From: QHXN01 sp036389815
GTDB lineage: Bacteria; Acidobacteriota; Blastocatellia; Pyrinomonadales; Pyrinomonadaceae
DNA: 64,000 bases
Assembly: GCA_036389815.1 (NCBI GenBank)
Contig: DASVWB010000277.1
Location: forward strand, 1-64,000
Reading direction: 5' to 3'
Of the stretch, positions 42,645 through 50,143 are shown piece by piece. The position numbers and the translations under genes are program-made. The notes under the pieces were generated by a model. The model saw only the letters and a list, made by a program, of their open reading frames with translations, did not search any database and was not told where the DNA came from. Position 1 is the first letter of the stretch, and every line of letters starts with the position of its first letter.

Positions 42645-45227
42645 ATGGTGAGCGCGCAACGTTCTGCTCTCGATCTCGTGTACGAGGCGGCGGCTGCCGT
42701 CCTGGCCCGCAACGGAATCCGCTTCCGTGCGGGCCAGCGGGGCGCCGCCGCCTGGTACGGAATGGCCGTGTGCCCGCTGTGCGGGGCGGACGGCTACAGG
42801 TGCGGCGTCTCGGAGGCGGTCGGCGAAGGCGGGCGCCTCCACCACGCCGTCGAATGCGTCGAGGCCGTCGGGCCCGGTGCCGGGCCCGACGGCCTCCCGT
42901 ACGAGGACCTCCTGCTGCGGCTGGGCGAGATCGACGCCGAGGACTACGCCGCCGTCAGGTCGCGCCCGGGCTCCCACCTCAGTCCGGTCGGCGGGGGGCG
43001 GCGCCCCCTCAACCCGGAGTTCCACGCCGCGAGGCGGAGGCGGCTACGAGAGAACCCTGACGCGCTGCGCTACCTCTCGCGTCGGGGGCTCGACGCCGGG
43101 ACGCTCGACCACTTCGGCCTGGGGCTCGCCGAGCCGTACGTCGGCAGGGGAGGGGGGCGCGAGCACGCGGACGCGCTCGTCTACCCGCTGCGCGGGCGCG
43201 ACGGCCGCTTCTACGGCAAGTACGCCTACTACAACATCCCCGGCGTGACCAAAAACCCGTTCGACCCCGTCGGCTGGATGAAGGGCGAGTCCCGCACCTA
43301 CTACTCCGGCCCGGCCGAGGGCGTAAAGGGCCTCTTCGTCTGTGGCGGAGCGAAGGACCTCTGGCGCCACTGGCAGGGGCTGCAGGGGTCGCCGCTCGCC
43401 TTCGAGCTCCTGCTCGTCGCCTCGACCCACGGCCCGGCCCTCCCCGAAGAGTGGTCCGACCCCGCCTTCTGGGAGCCGTGGGAGGCGGTCTACTTCGGCC
43501 ACGGCAACGGCGAGGCCGGCGAGCGGGAGGCGGCGCGCCTCTTCGAGCTGACGGGGCGCGAGTCGCGGAGGGCGCGCGTGCCGCGCCACCTCGGGGAGGA
43601 CTGGACGGACTTCTGGCAGGCGGGCTGCGGCCATGAGGAGTTCGCCCGCCTGCTCGAAGAGGCCCCGGCCGTCTCGCTCGCTACGCCCGAGGCGGCGGGC
43701 GGGGCGGGCCCCGGCCGCTTCGCCTACGAGCCTGTGGACATCGGCGGCGCCTATCACGGCGGACGCCTGTACTACACGGCGCGCACCCTGCGCCGCGGAG
43801 CGGACGGCGGCGAGCGACTGGAGACGGTCGTCGTGCGCAGCGACCGCTCGCTCCACTCGGCGGCCTGGGCGAAGGCGCCCAAGGAGACGAGGGAGCGCGA
43901 CCGCGTGCTGCGCCTCACCGACGGGACGCTCCTCGACCGCGAGCCGCGCGAGAACAAGTACGCCACCTGGTCGTGGCCGTCGATCGGCCGCTACCTCGAG
44001 GGCGAGACCGCGACCAGACCGCTGGCGCGGATCCTGAAGGACGTCTACGACCACCTGCGCGCCAGCGTCTGGCTCCCAGACGAGGAGGACTACGCCGTCC
44101 TCACGCTCACGGTCCCTGTGACCTACGCACAGCGGGTCTTCGACTCGGTGCCGCTCCTGTTCCTCAGCGGGCCGCCCGGCTCGGGCAAGAGCGAGACGGG
44201 GCGGGCGATGGCGAGGGTCTGCGCCAACGCCTACGTCTGCGGGCAGGGGTCGGCCGCCTCGGTCGCGCGCTTCATCGACGAGTCGCGCGGCTTCGTCGTC
44301 ATGGATGACCTGGAGCTGATCGGCGGCCGAGGCGGAGAGTTCTCGGACCTGGCGCAGGCGCTCAAGCTCAGCTACAACAAGGCGACGGCCGTGAAGCTGT
44401 GGACGGACGTGAAGACGATGCGCACGCGCTCTCTCGACTTCTACGGCGTGAAGATGATCAACAACACGCGCGGGGCGGACGAGATCCTCGGCAGCCGGAT
44501 GCTGCACATCCGGGCGGCGAAGATACCAGACCACCTCAAAGAACAGTTCGCGGGGCTACGCCCCTCGGATGCCGGCAGGCTCCAGGCGCTGCGGGACGAG
44601 CTCCACACCTGGACGTTCGAGAACGTCCCGCTCATAGAGGCCGAGTACCGGGCGCTCTGCCCCAAGGGGACCGACCGGGCCGACGAGATCTCCGCGCCGC
44701 TCAAGGCGATGGCGAACCTGGCCGGCGACGCCGGACTGCACCGGCAGTTGGAGGTAGCCCTGACGAGGCGGGGCCGACGCGGCGTGGATACGGGCGATCC
44801 GGCGGGGGTGATGAAGGAGGCTCTCAAGAACCTGATCCTCCGGGGCCACGAGCTGGTTGCGGTCACGCACCTCGCGCTCGAAATGCGCGCCCTCGTCGCG
44901 CACGCGCGCGGCGGGTCTTCCGCCGGCGGGGCGCCGGAGTGGGCCCACCCCGAGTGGGTCGGCCGCGCGCTCCGGAGGGAAGGGCTGGTCGAGTCGGACA
45001 GGCCGAGCAGGCTGAAGGTGAAGGGGGCCAACCTCCGCATCTACCGGGTCAGCAGCGCTCACTCCGAGCGGGTCAGGGCGTTCTTCGCCGGCGAGGGCGT
45101 CGCGGCCCAGGTGGAGCCGCGGTCGCCCCGGGACTTCTGCCGCGCCTGCGACACGTGCCGGTATCGTGAGCTCGAGTGCCCGGTCATGAAAGTCACGAAA
45201 GAAAGGGGCACGACACCCGTAACTTAA
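42645..45227 (+). CDS. Primase-helicase-like protein with degenerate Toprim and AAA+ domain
   Basis: This encodes 860 residues from ATG 42645. Residues 40-72 hold a zinc-finger-like CPLCG with further Cys/His. Residues 120-200 look like a DnaG-type RNAP basal region (LRYLSRRGLDAGTLDHFGLG). Residues 228-320 match a Toprim fold, but the Glu position is Gly (FVCGGAKDLW) and the Asp-x-Asp-x-Ala-Gly motif reads GNGEAG (287-292). Residues 500-640 are a helicase-like ATPase with Walker A GPPGSGKS (509-516) and Walker B FVVMDDLELI. The C-terminus has a Cys cluster (FCRACDTCRYRELECPVM). It probably serves replication of the element; primer synthesis is doubtful. Confidence 0.82.
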   Translation: MVSAQRSALDLVYEAAAAVLARNGIRFRAGQRGAAAWYGMAVCPLCGADGYRCGVSEAVGEGGRLHHAVECVEAVGPGAGPDGLPYEDLLLRLGEIDAEDYAAVRSRPGSHLSPVGGGRRPLNPEFHAARRRRLRENPDALRYLSRRGLDAGTLDHFGLGLAEPYVGRGGGREHADALVYPLRGRDGRFYGKYAYYNIPGVTKNPFDPVGWMKGESRTYYSGPAEGVKGLFVCGGAKDLWRHWQGLQGSPLAFELLLVASTHGPALPEEWSDPAFWEPWEAVYFGHGNGEAGEREAARLFELTGRESRRARVPRHLGEDWTDFWQAGCGHEEFARLLEEAPAVSLATPEAAGGAGPGRFAYEPVDIGGAYHGGRLYYTARTLRRGADGGERLETVVVRSDRSLHSAAWAKAPKETRERDRVLRLTDGTLLDREPRENKYATWSWPSIGRYLEGETATRPLARILKDVYDHLRASVWLPDEEDYAVLTLTVPVTYAQRVFDSVPLLFLSGPPGSGKSETGRAMARVCANAYVCGQGSAASVARFIDESRGFVVMDDLELIGGRGGEFSDLAQALKLSYNKATAVKLWTDVKTMRTRSLDFYGVKMINNTRGADEILGSRMLHIRAAKIPDHLKEQFAGLRPSDAGRLQALRDELHTWTFENVPLIEAEYRALCPKGTDRADEISAPLKAMANLAGDAGLHRQLEVALTRRGRRGVDTGDPAGVMKEALKNLILRGHELVAVTHLALEMRALVAHARGGSSAGGAPEWAHPEWVGRALRREGLVESDRPSRLKVKGANLRIYRVSSAHSERVRAFFAGEGVAAQVEPRSPRDFCRACDTCRYRELECPVMKVTKERGTTPVT

Positions 45228-45275
45228 CCGCGGGCCGGTCGGCCGCGCCCCGCGAAACGGCGCGCCGGAACTTGA

Positions 45276-45361
45276 TGACGAATCGGGTGAGATATGGTAA
45301 TACGTCCGATAAATAAATCTCACGCGAAATGACAACGCCCAATTCTCACGCGAAACGTCAT
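45276..45361. repeat. Iteron-like repeat cluster A (consensus TCTCACSCGWWWCGTCA)
   Basis: Three copies are present: TGACGAATCGGGTGAGAT at 45276-45293 (inverted), ATCTCACGCGAAATGACA at 45317-45334, and TTCTCACGCGAAACGTCAT at 45343-45361. The cluster sits between the ends of two convergent genes, which argues against a promoter and for an origin-type or partition-type site. An almost identical cluster is at 47707-47811. Confidence 0.65.
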
Positions 45362-45762
45362 CAGCGCATGCCTAGCCCGGAACCGAGTACGCGCCGGATG
45401 TTGCCGAGCGCCGACCGACCCATCAGCAGGAGGGACGCGCCGGCCCCGCGCCGCCCGGCGCCCGAGAGCGCCGAGGCCACCATCAGCAGCCCACAGCCCG
45501 CGGCGGTCAGGGTAGGGGTGGCCAGCCGGCCAAGCACGTAGAAGTAGGCCTGAGGTAGCGCCGCGCCGAGCGCCACGGGGACGAGCATGACGAGCAGGGC
45601 GACAAATGAGAGGCCCACTATCGCCATGAAGAAGTTGGTGAGCCTCCTGCGGTCGAGGAGGTCTGCGCGCCCCTTCTCGATGGCGAAGTCGAGCGCCTTC
45701 TCCTGCAAGGCTATCAATTCCGGGGGGAACCCCGTTCCGTCGTTACGATTTGAGTCCATCAC
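45361..45762 (-). CDS. Small membrane protein of unknown function
   Basis: This 133-residue protein has two or three hydrophobic segments: FFMAIVGLSFVALLVMLVPV (about 47-66), AYFYVLGRLATPTLTAAG and GLLMVASALS (about 76-110). The N-terminal 40 residues are soluble (FPPELIALQEKALDFAIEKG). The family is not recognised; the layout resembles small DUF2335-like proteins, which have a soluble helix before a membrane pair. Its stop codon touches repeat cluster A. Confidence 0.6.
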   Translation of the reverse strand: MMDSNRNDGTGFPPELIALQEKALDFAIEKGRADLLDRRRLTNFFMAIVGLSFVALLVMLVPVALGAALPQAYFYVLGRLATPTLTAAGCGLLMVASALSGAGRRGAGASLLLMGRSALGNIRRVLGSGLGMR

Positions 45763-45896
45763 TATGCACTCCCGTGAGCAGTGCCCGCCCGGTGAGGGGG
45801 GCGAATGAAAAGCCGACCGGCCGGGAGGCTACACCTCCGGCACGACTGAAGCGACTGGCCGACTAACGGGAGCTGATCGGAAGGGACTGCGACCCG

Positions 45897-46253
45897 TTAG
45901 CGGGCCGCGGACTCGTCGGGGTGGAGGGATTTCGGGAAGAACTTGAGCGGCGCGCGCAGCGACTTGACGGCCGCCTGCAGCATGAGGAGCTCGCGGAGCG
46001 AGGCGCGGGAGCGCGCCCTCTGAATCGCCCTGAGTGCCTTGAGGAGGCCGCCGAAGACCTCGGCCCCCGCCTTGCGGAAGGCCGAGAGCACGCCGCGGGC
46101 GTCGAGGGCGTAGAACCTGCTGAAGGAGTCCAGGTGGAGGTGGAGCCACTGCTGCATCTCCTCCGCCGAAAGGAACAGAGGGGCCCCCATCCGGCGGCAC
46201 AATTTGTACAGCCGGTCGAGCTCACTCTTTTCTCTTGGCTTCCAGACGAGCAT
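45897..46253 (-). CDS. Hypothetical helical protein
   Basis: This encodes 118 residues from ATG 46253, chosen because GGAG lies six bases upstream; the in-frame TTG at 46280 has no ribosome site. It is fully helical, with many basic and Leu residues (LRAIQRARSRASLRELLMLQAAV), no signal peptide and no known motif. A strong sigma-70 promoter lies at 46295-46323 on the same strand. Confidence 0.6.
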   Translation of the reverse strand: MLVWKPREKSELDRLYKLCRRMGAPLFLSAEEMQQWLHLHLDSFSRFYALDARGVLSAFRKAGAEVFGGLLKALRAIQRARSRASLRELLMLQAAVKSLRAPLKFFPKSLHPDESAAR

Positions 46254-46294
46254 GAGGTTCTCCAGGTCTGCCTGTATCAAGGCAAAACTATATA

Positions 46295-46323
46295 TCTATA
46301 ACTGATTTGATTTAGATTGTCAA
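46295..46323 (-). promoter_or_regulatory. Sigma-70-type promoter, minus strand
   Basis: On the minus strand the -35 TTGACA (complement of 46318-46323) and the -10 TATAGA (complement of 46295-46300) are exactly 17 bp apart. It drives the gene at 45897-46253. Confidence 0.65.
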
Positions 46324-46381
46324 GTACCGGTTGAGGCCGAACAAGTTTATATCTGGCGCGCCCACCGCCGTCAGAAAGTTC

Positions 46382-46412
46382 TTGACACGGTGCGTTCGCA
46401 CTTCACTAATAG
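46382..46412 (+). promoter_or_regulatory. Candidate promoter, plus strand
   Basis: TTGACA at 46382-46387 is followed after 19 bp by TAATAG (46407-46412), a slightly long spacing. It lies about 45 bp before the GTG at 46455 and would drive the small-gene cluster to 47647. Confidence 0.45.
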
Positions 46413-46454
46413 AGTTCTGCGGCGACCTGACCGCCCACGAAGGGAGAACGACAC

Positions 46455-46826
46455 GTGCTTCACATGACCGGTAGGATCTTCGTCTACAGGCTTCCGCCCG
46501 TCGACTTCTGGCAGGGCTGGACGCCCGAACATAGTTGGCCGAAAGCGGATGACGACCCGTACCCCGAGTACGGCGTCGGCGACGAGGAGGCCGACGACCT
46601 CGCGATCGCCATGAAGCTGGCCGCCCGGTGCGGTTGGGAGGGCGACGGCGAGTGGCGGATGGCCGGGCTCCCGCGCGCCGACGTCGCCGCGCCCACTTTC
46701 ATGCTGGCCGTCAAGCAGCAGAATAACGGCACGACCTTCGTCGTCTCGCCCTACGAGCTGCCGTGGCTCGCGCACCACCTGGAGCTGAGGGTCGATAGGA
46801 ATAACATAGCCCAGTACACCTCGTGA
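46455..46826 (+). CDS. Hypothetical protein
   Basis: This encodes 123 residues from GTG 46455; GGGAG lies 8 bases upstream. ATG 46464 is an alternative. It is a soluble acidic protein with Trp-rich N-terminal half (PPVDFWQGWTPEHSWPK) and AMKLAARCGWEGDGEWRMAG. No family is recognised. The aromatic, acidic character and the genetic setting (plasmid-like accessory region) are compatible with a small host-interaction or anti-defence protein, but that is not supported directly. Confidence 0.55.
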   Translation: MLHMTGRIFVYRLPPVDFWQGWTPEHSWPKADDDPYPEYGVGDEEADDLAIAMKLAARCGWEGDGEWRMAGLPRADVAAPTFMLAVKQQNNGTTFVVSPYELPWLAHHLELRVDRNNIAQYTS

Positions 46827-46877
46827 GCCGTGGCACGCCCCTACGCGATACGACCGCGACTATAATGGCCGAGCGAC

Positions 46878-47261
46878 ATGAGTGAAGTCCTGCCTATCAA
46901 CGCGGCCGCGCGCAACTGCGTCTGGGTCTACCCGCGAGCGACGCCTCCGCGGTTCCGCGACGCCCCTGCGGTCGTCGAGACCGCGCGCTCCCACGAAATG
47001 CCGGACGTGGTCTCGCTGCCCGTGGGTGCGGACGTCGCCGCCGAATTCTACGGCGGCGCCTACTCCTTATGGCTCGACGGGCAGAGGCGGCGGGTCCACA
47101 TCAGGCGCTTCGACTACGTCTCCTTCTCGTCGGAGGAGGAGGCGCGCTACGCCTTCCTCACCCTCTGGCGCGAGGTCGAGTGGCTGGAGTCCGCGGCGGA
47201 GGTCGAGGGCGCGGCCGCGCGGTGGCTGGAGACTCAGAGGCGGAAGCATTCCGGGTCGTAG
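46878..47261 (+). CDS. Hypothetical protein
   Basis: This 127-residue soluble protein has no signal peptide. The middle segment (EFYGGAYSLWLDGQRRRVHIRRFDYVSF) suggests a compact beta domain, and SSEEEARYAFLTLWREVEWLESAAEV a C-terminal helix pair. No family is recognised. It is followed after 5 bp by the zinc-ribbon-like gene at 47267, so they are co-transcribed. Confidence 0.55.
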   Translation: MSEVLPINAAARNCVWVYPRATPPRFRDAPAVVETARSHEMPDVVSLPVGADVAAEFYGGAYSLWLDGQRRRVHIRRFDYVSFSSEEEARYAFLTLWREVEWLESAAEVEGAAARWLETQRRKHSGS

Positions 47262-47266
47262 CCGAG

Positions 47267-47647
47267 ATGGGCAAGGGCATCAGCGTCATCGGGGGCAGGG
47301 CAGCAGGGCGTGATGATCCGGAAGTACCGGTCTACCGCGCTCTGAGGGATCTGCTCTGCTCCTCATGCGGCTCTACGATCGGCGAGAGCGCTCTATTTAC
47401 ACGCCGCCCGCTCGCCGGCGCAGGGCTGCGCGTCGCGGCGCAGTGCCGAGAGTGCGCTCCGTTCGAACTGCGCGAAGACGGCGGGAATGGACAACGCTCC
47501 CCGCTCATGGAATCGCTGTTAGCGCCTGTAAACGACGACAACGCTGTGCCCAACCCCCCTAATCCGGATCGTGTGACTGAGGAAGTAATGAAACGCTTAG
47601 GCCCTGCGCTGAGGTACCGCTCCGGGAAGAGCGGCGCGGGCCGCTGA
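47267..47647 (+). CDS. Small zinc-ribbon-like protein
   Basis: This encodes 126 residues from ATG 47267, 5 bp after the upstream gene (GAG just before the start). Two Cys pairs (LLCSSCGSTIG and QCREC, about residues 30-60) suggest a zinc ribbon. The rest is unstructured-looking, with a C-terminal basic end. The partner and the function are unknown. Confidence 0.5.
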   Translation: MGKGISVIGGRAAGRDDPEVPVYRALRDLLCSSCGSTIGESALFTRRPLAGAGLRVAAQCRECAPFELREDGGNGQRSPLMESLLAPVNDDNAVPNPPNPDRVTEEVMKRLGPALRYRSGKSGAGR

Positions 47648-47706
47648 CTTCACGAAGTGCGGGGTCGTCGGCGAGTCTTCGCGCCGGCGGATCAGGTTAA
47701 GCGTTG

Positions 47707-47811
47707 TGACGAATCGGGTGAGATATGATTAACTTTATCAGACGGTATAAATCTCACGCGAAACGTCATCGCCTATCTCTCACGCGTTTCGTCATTTATG
47801 CGAAACGTCAT
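47707..47811. repeat. Iteron-like repeat cluster B (consensus TCTCACSCGWWWCGTCA)
   Basis: Four copies are present: TGACGAATCGGGTGAGAT at 47707-47724 (inverted, identical to the copy at 45276), ATCTCACGCGAAACGTCAT at 47751-47769, TCTCACGCGTTTCGTCAT at 47778-47795 and TATGCGAAACGTCAT at 47797-47811. The arrangement repeats cluster A. No gene lies at 47648-48070. Confidence 0.65.
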
Positions 47812-48070
47812 TCAAGCCGGGACGAAAGTCGCGGCAGCTCGTTTGAGCTGTCCGCGCGGGATTAACTCCCGTAATTTCTTTAACCCGCCGCCGGCAGACT
47901 CGCCTCTGATACAATGGGTAGGCCGGGGCAAGAGACCCGGCGCCCGAATCTATGAACACGCCCCCGCGGAGGGGCGTCGCAATTGACCTCCCCGTCCTAC
48001 CCGCTCGGGGAGAGCCTTCGTCACACCTCACGCCCGACGTGAAATTGCCCCGCCGCAAGGAGTCGAGAAT

Positions 48071-48970
48071 ATGATGCGAGACTATCCGGACTCTGCCCCG
48101 GGGCTTCGCGGCCTGATACGGCTGCTTAGCCCCCGCGGAGGCTCGTCGTACCGCCGTAAAGCCGCCCGGGCTTCCGAACCGGCTCCCGATCCCGAGCGGC
48201 CGGCGCCCGGCGCCGACCCTCACGACGAGGGCCGTGCGGACGCCGGCCGGGGGAAGGACGAACGCCGGCCGTTCACCGCTCACACGTGCGCCGAGCAGAT
48301 CACAGGCGGCAAGTGGGCCGAGCTCTTCGACAGTCACGCGACGCTCTCGGACGTGTGGCACGCCGCCGCCCACTCCGACCCGCTCCTGTGGATGCTGCGG
48401 ATGAGCGACTACCGTGACGAGGCCGCCCTCCGGCTCTTCGCGCTGTGGGCGGCGAAGGAGGTGGTCTGTTTCGTGCCGGGGGCCGAGCGCCCCGCGCGCA
48501 TGCTCTTCATGGCGGCCAGGGCCTACGCCGCCGGCCTGAGCTCGCGCGAAGCCTTCGACATCGCCTACCAGGTTTACTGCGAGGAGATGCGGCGCGCCGC
48601 GCCGGAACGCGACGACTGGAAGGAGTTCCAGCAGGGCGTCAGCGCGGCGCGTTCCGCGATCCACTCCGTCGTCGTAGATGACCCCTGGGGGGCCGCCTTC
48701 GACGCGACGGCCACCGCCGAGTCCACGTTCCGCTTCGACTTCAGCGGCTTCATCGAAGCCCTCGAGGGCGCCGGGATGACGGTCGACGATAAACTGCGAC
48801 TGTCCCGGCAGGCCTGTGAGACCGCCAGCGGGACGTTCGGCGAGCGGGCGGCCCACGCGTTGCGCGCGATAGTCGGGGACCCGTTCCTCCTGCTCGACGA
48901 GCGGAAGGGTAGGCGGCACCTCGAGTTGCTGCGTCAGGGCATCAGGCTAAGGCCTCTGATCACGTGGTAA
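48071..48970 (+). CDS. Hypothetical protein
   Basis: This encodes 299 residues from ATG 48071 (AAGGAG 8 bases upstream). An N-terminal basic, disordered region (1-75) is followed by a helical domain (CAEQITGGKWAELFDSHATL, DPLLWMLRMSDYRDEAALRLFALWAAKE, with the second in shorter units). The region MLFMAARAYAAGLSSREAFDIA and the C-terminal ERAAHALRAIVGDPFLLLDERKG are also helical. No family is recognised. It is preceded by repeat cluster B, so a plasmid-maintenance role is one possibility. Confidence 0.6.
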   Translation: MMRDYPDSAPGLRGLIRLLSPRGGSSYRRKAARASEPAPDPERPAPGADPHDEGRADAGRGKDERRPFTAHTCAEQITGGKWAELFDSHATLSDVWHAAAHSDPLLWMLRMSDYRDEAALRLFALWAAKEVVCFVPGAERPARMLFMAARAYAAGLSSREAFDIAYQVYCEEMRRAAPERDDWKEFQQGVSAARSAIHSVVVDDPWGAAFDATATAESTFRFDFSGFIEALEGAGMTVDDKLRLSRQACETASGTFGERAAHALRAIVGDPFLLLDERKGRRHLELLRQGIRLRPLITW

Positions 48971-49137
48971 GGCAGCCTGCGCCGGCGGCCCGCTTAAAGT
49001 CGCCGGGGGAGGTTCCAGGAACTGCCCCGCCCGGGGCGGGCGACGACGGTTCTTTACCGGCCGTGTCTCTGGCCGCGGGAGGGTGATATAATCCGCGCGC
49101 GAGGGCGCCCGCCCGGGCTTCGGGAGGAGGTGGTTGC

Positions 49138-49356
49138 GTGCAGAACCTGACCCACGAAGAGGCGGTACAACTCAAGGTCGACGAGGTGCGGAGGGAGGTC
49201 GGCGAGGTCGTGTTTGACCCCGACCGATGGCTGATGACCCCCCACGACCTGCTGGGGGGGCGCGAGCCCGTCGACCTGCTCGCCTCCGGCGACGCCGCGG
49301 ACGAGCGGAGGGTGCGGGACCTCGTCGACTCCATCAAACACGGGCTCTTCACATGA
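49138..49356 (+). CDS. Xre/MbcA/ParS-type antitoxin, toxin-binding domain only
   Basis: This encodes 72 residues from GTG 49138 (GGAGG upstream). The C-terminal part matches the Xre/MbcA/ParS toxin-binding domain: DRWLMTPHDLLGGREPVDLLASG. In the usual antitoxin an XRE DNA-binding domain precedes it; here the N-terminus (about 25 residues) is too short for one. The gene overlaps the RES toxin by 4 bp (ATGA), the normal order for this type II system. Autorepression may need another protein. Confidence 0.85.
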   Translation: MQNLTHEEAVQLKVDEVRREVGEVVFDPDRWLMTPHDLLGGREPVDLLASGDAADERRVRDLVDSIKHGLFT

Positions 49357-49979
49357 ACACGGCCGCGTGCCCGTCGCTCCCCGCCGGCCCCGAGAGCGGC
49401 ACCGTCTGGTTCCGCGCCATCCAGCCGCAACATTTTGCCACCGCGCTCGGGACGTCACACACGAAGACGATCCCCAGCCGTTTCAGCGTCGGCGCCCCCG
49501 CCACACCCCAGTACGAGATCCTCTACCTGGCCGAGAACCACATGGTCGCGCTCTTCGAGGTGCAGGCGCTGCTCGGCTCCCCGCTCTCGCCCGGCGGCGT
49601 CGTGCCGCAGCCCCGGCGGGCGTGGTCGATCATTAACGTCGACGTGAACCTCCAATCGGTGGTCGACCTGACGGACCCGGCCGCCCAGGCGGCGCTCGCG
49701 ACCAGCGCGCAGGAGCTGACCGGCGACTGGCGCGGCTACCAGTTGCGCGGGCCCCACACGTCCGTGAGCGCGCCCGCGGGCTCGGCGCCCACGCAGGACC
49801 TCGGGGCGGCACTCTTCGGAGTCGCCGGCGTCGAAGGCTTCCGCACCATCTCGGCCAGGCTCCCGGATCAAATGGTGCTGGCAGTATTCCCCCAGAAGTT
49901 GCGGCTGGGTAGTTCCGTCCGGTTCTGGGACCCGGCCTCGAGGCAGACTCACACGATCTCGCCCCCTGCGTCACCCTGA
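49353..49979 (+). CDS. RES-domain toxin
   Basis: This 208-residue protein has the RES domain with the family's conserved Arg in TVWFRAIQPQHF, Glu in ILYLAENHMVALFEVQALLG (split as LYLAENH and ALFEVQ), and a Ser further on. RES toxins of the Xre-RES type (such as MbcT) degrade NAD+. It forms a complete toxin-antitoxin pair with the gene immediately upstream. This helps keep the region, or the replicon, in the population and may also serve in abortive infection. Confidence 0.9.
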   Translation: MNTAACPSLPAGPESGTVWFRAIQPQHFATALGTSHTKTIPSRFSVGAPATPQYEILYLAENHMVALFEVQALLGSPLSPGGVVPQPRRAWSIINVDVNLQSVVDLTDPAAQAALATSAQELTGDWRGYQLRGPHTSVSAPAGSAPTQDLGAALFGVAGVEGFRTISARLPDQMVLAVFPQKLRLGSSVRFWDPASRQTHTISPPASP

Positions 49980-50143
49980 CGACCCGGAACGAGAACCGCG
50001 GCGCGCCGCCGCAGGCTTCCACCTTCAACACGCCCGAAGTCAGAATCCCGTCGGTCTGACCATCCGCCCCGATCCTCCTCAAGGCCGCTTCCGACCCGCT
50101 CCGCTTAAACGCCGGCGTAAGAGTCCCGCCGGGCATAACACGC

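Noticed and set aside
43044..44534. A 496-codon open frame on the minus strand
   Set aside because: It is antisense to the primase-helicase gene; its translation is Arg/Ala/Pro/His/Val-rich noise caused by high GC, without any domain.
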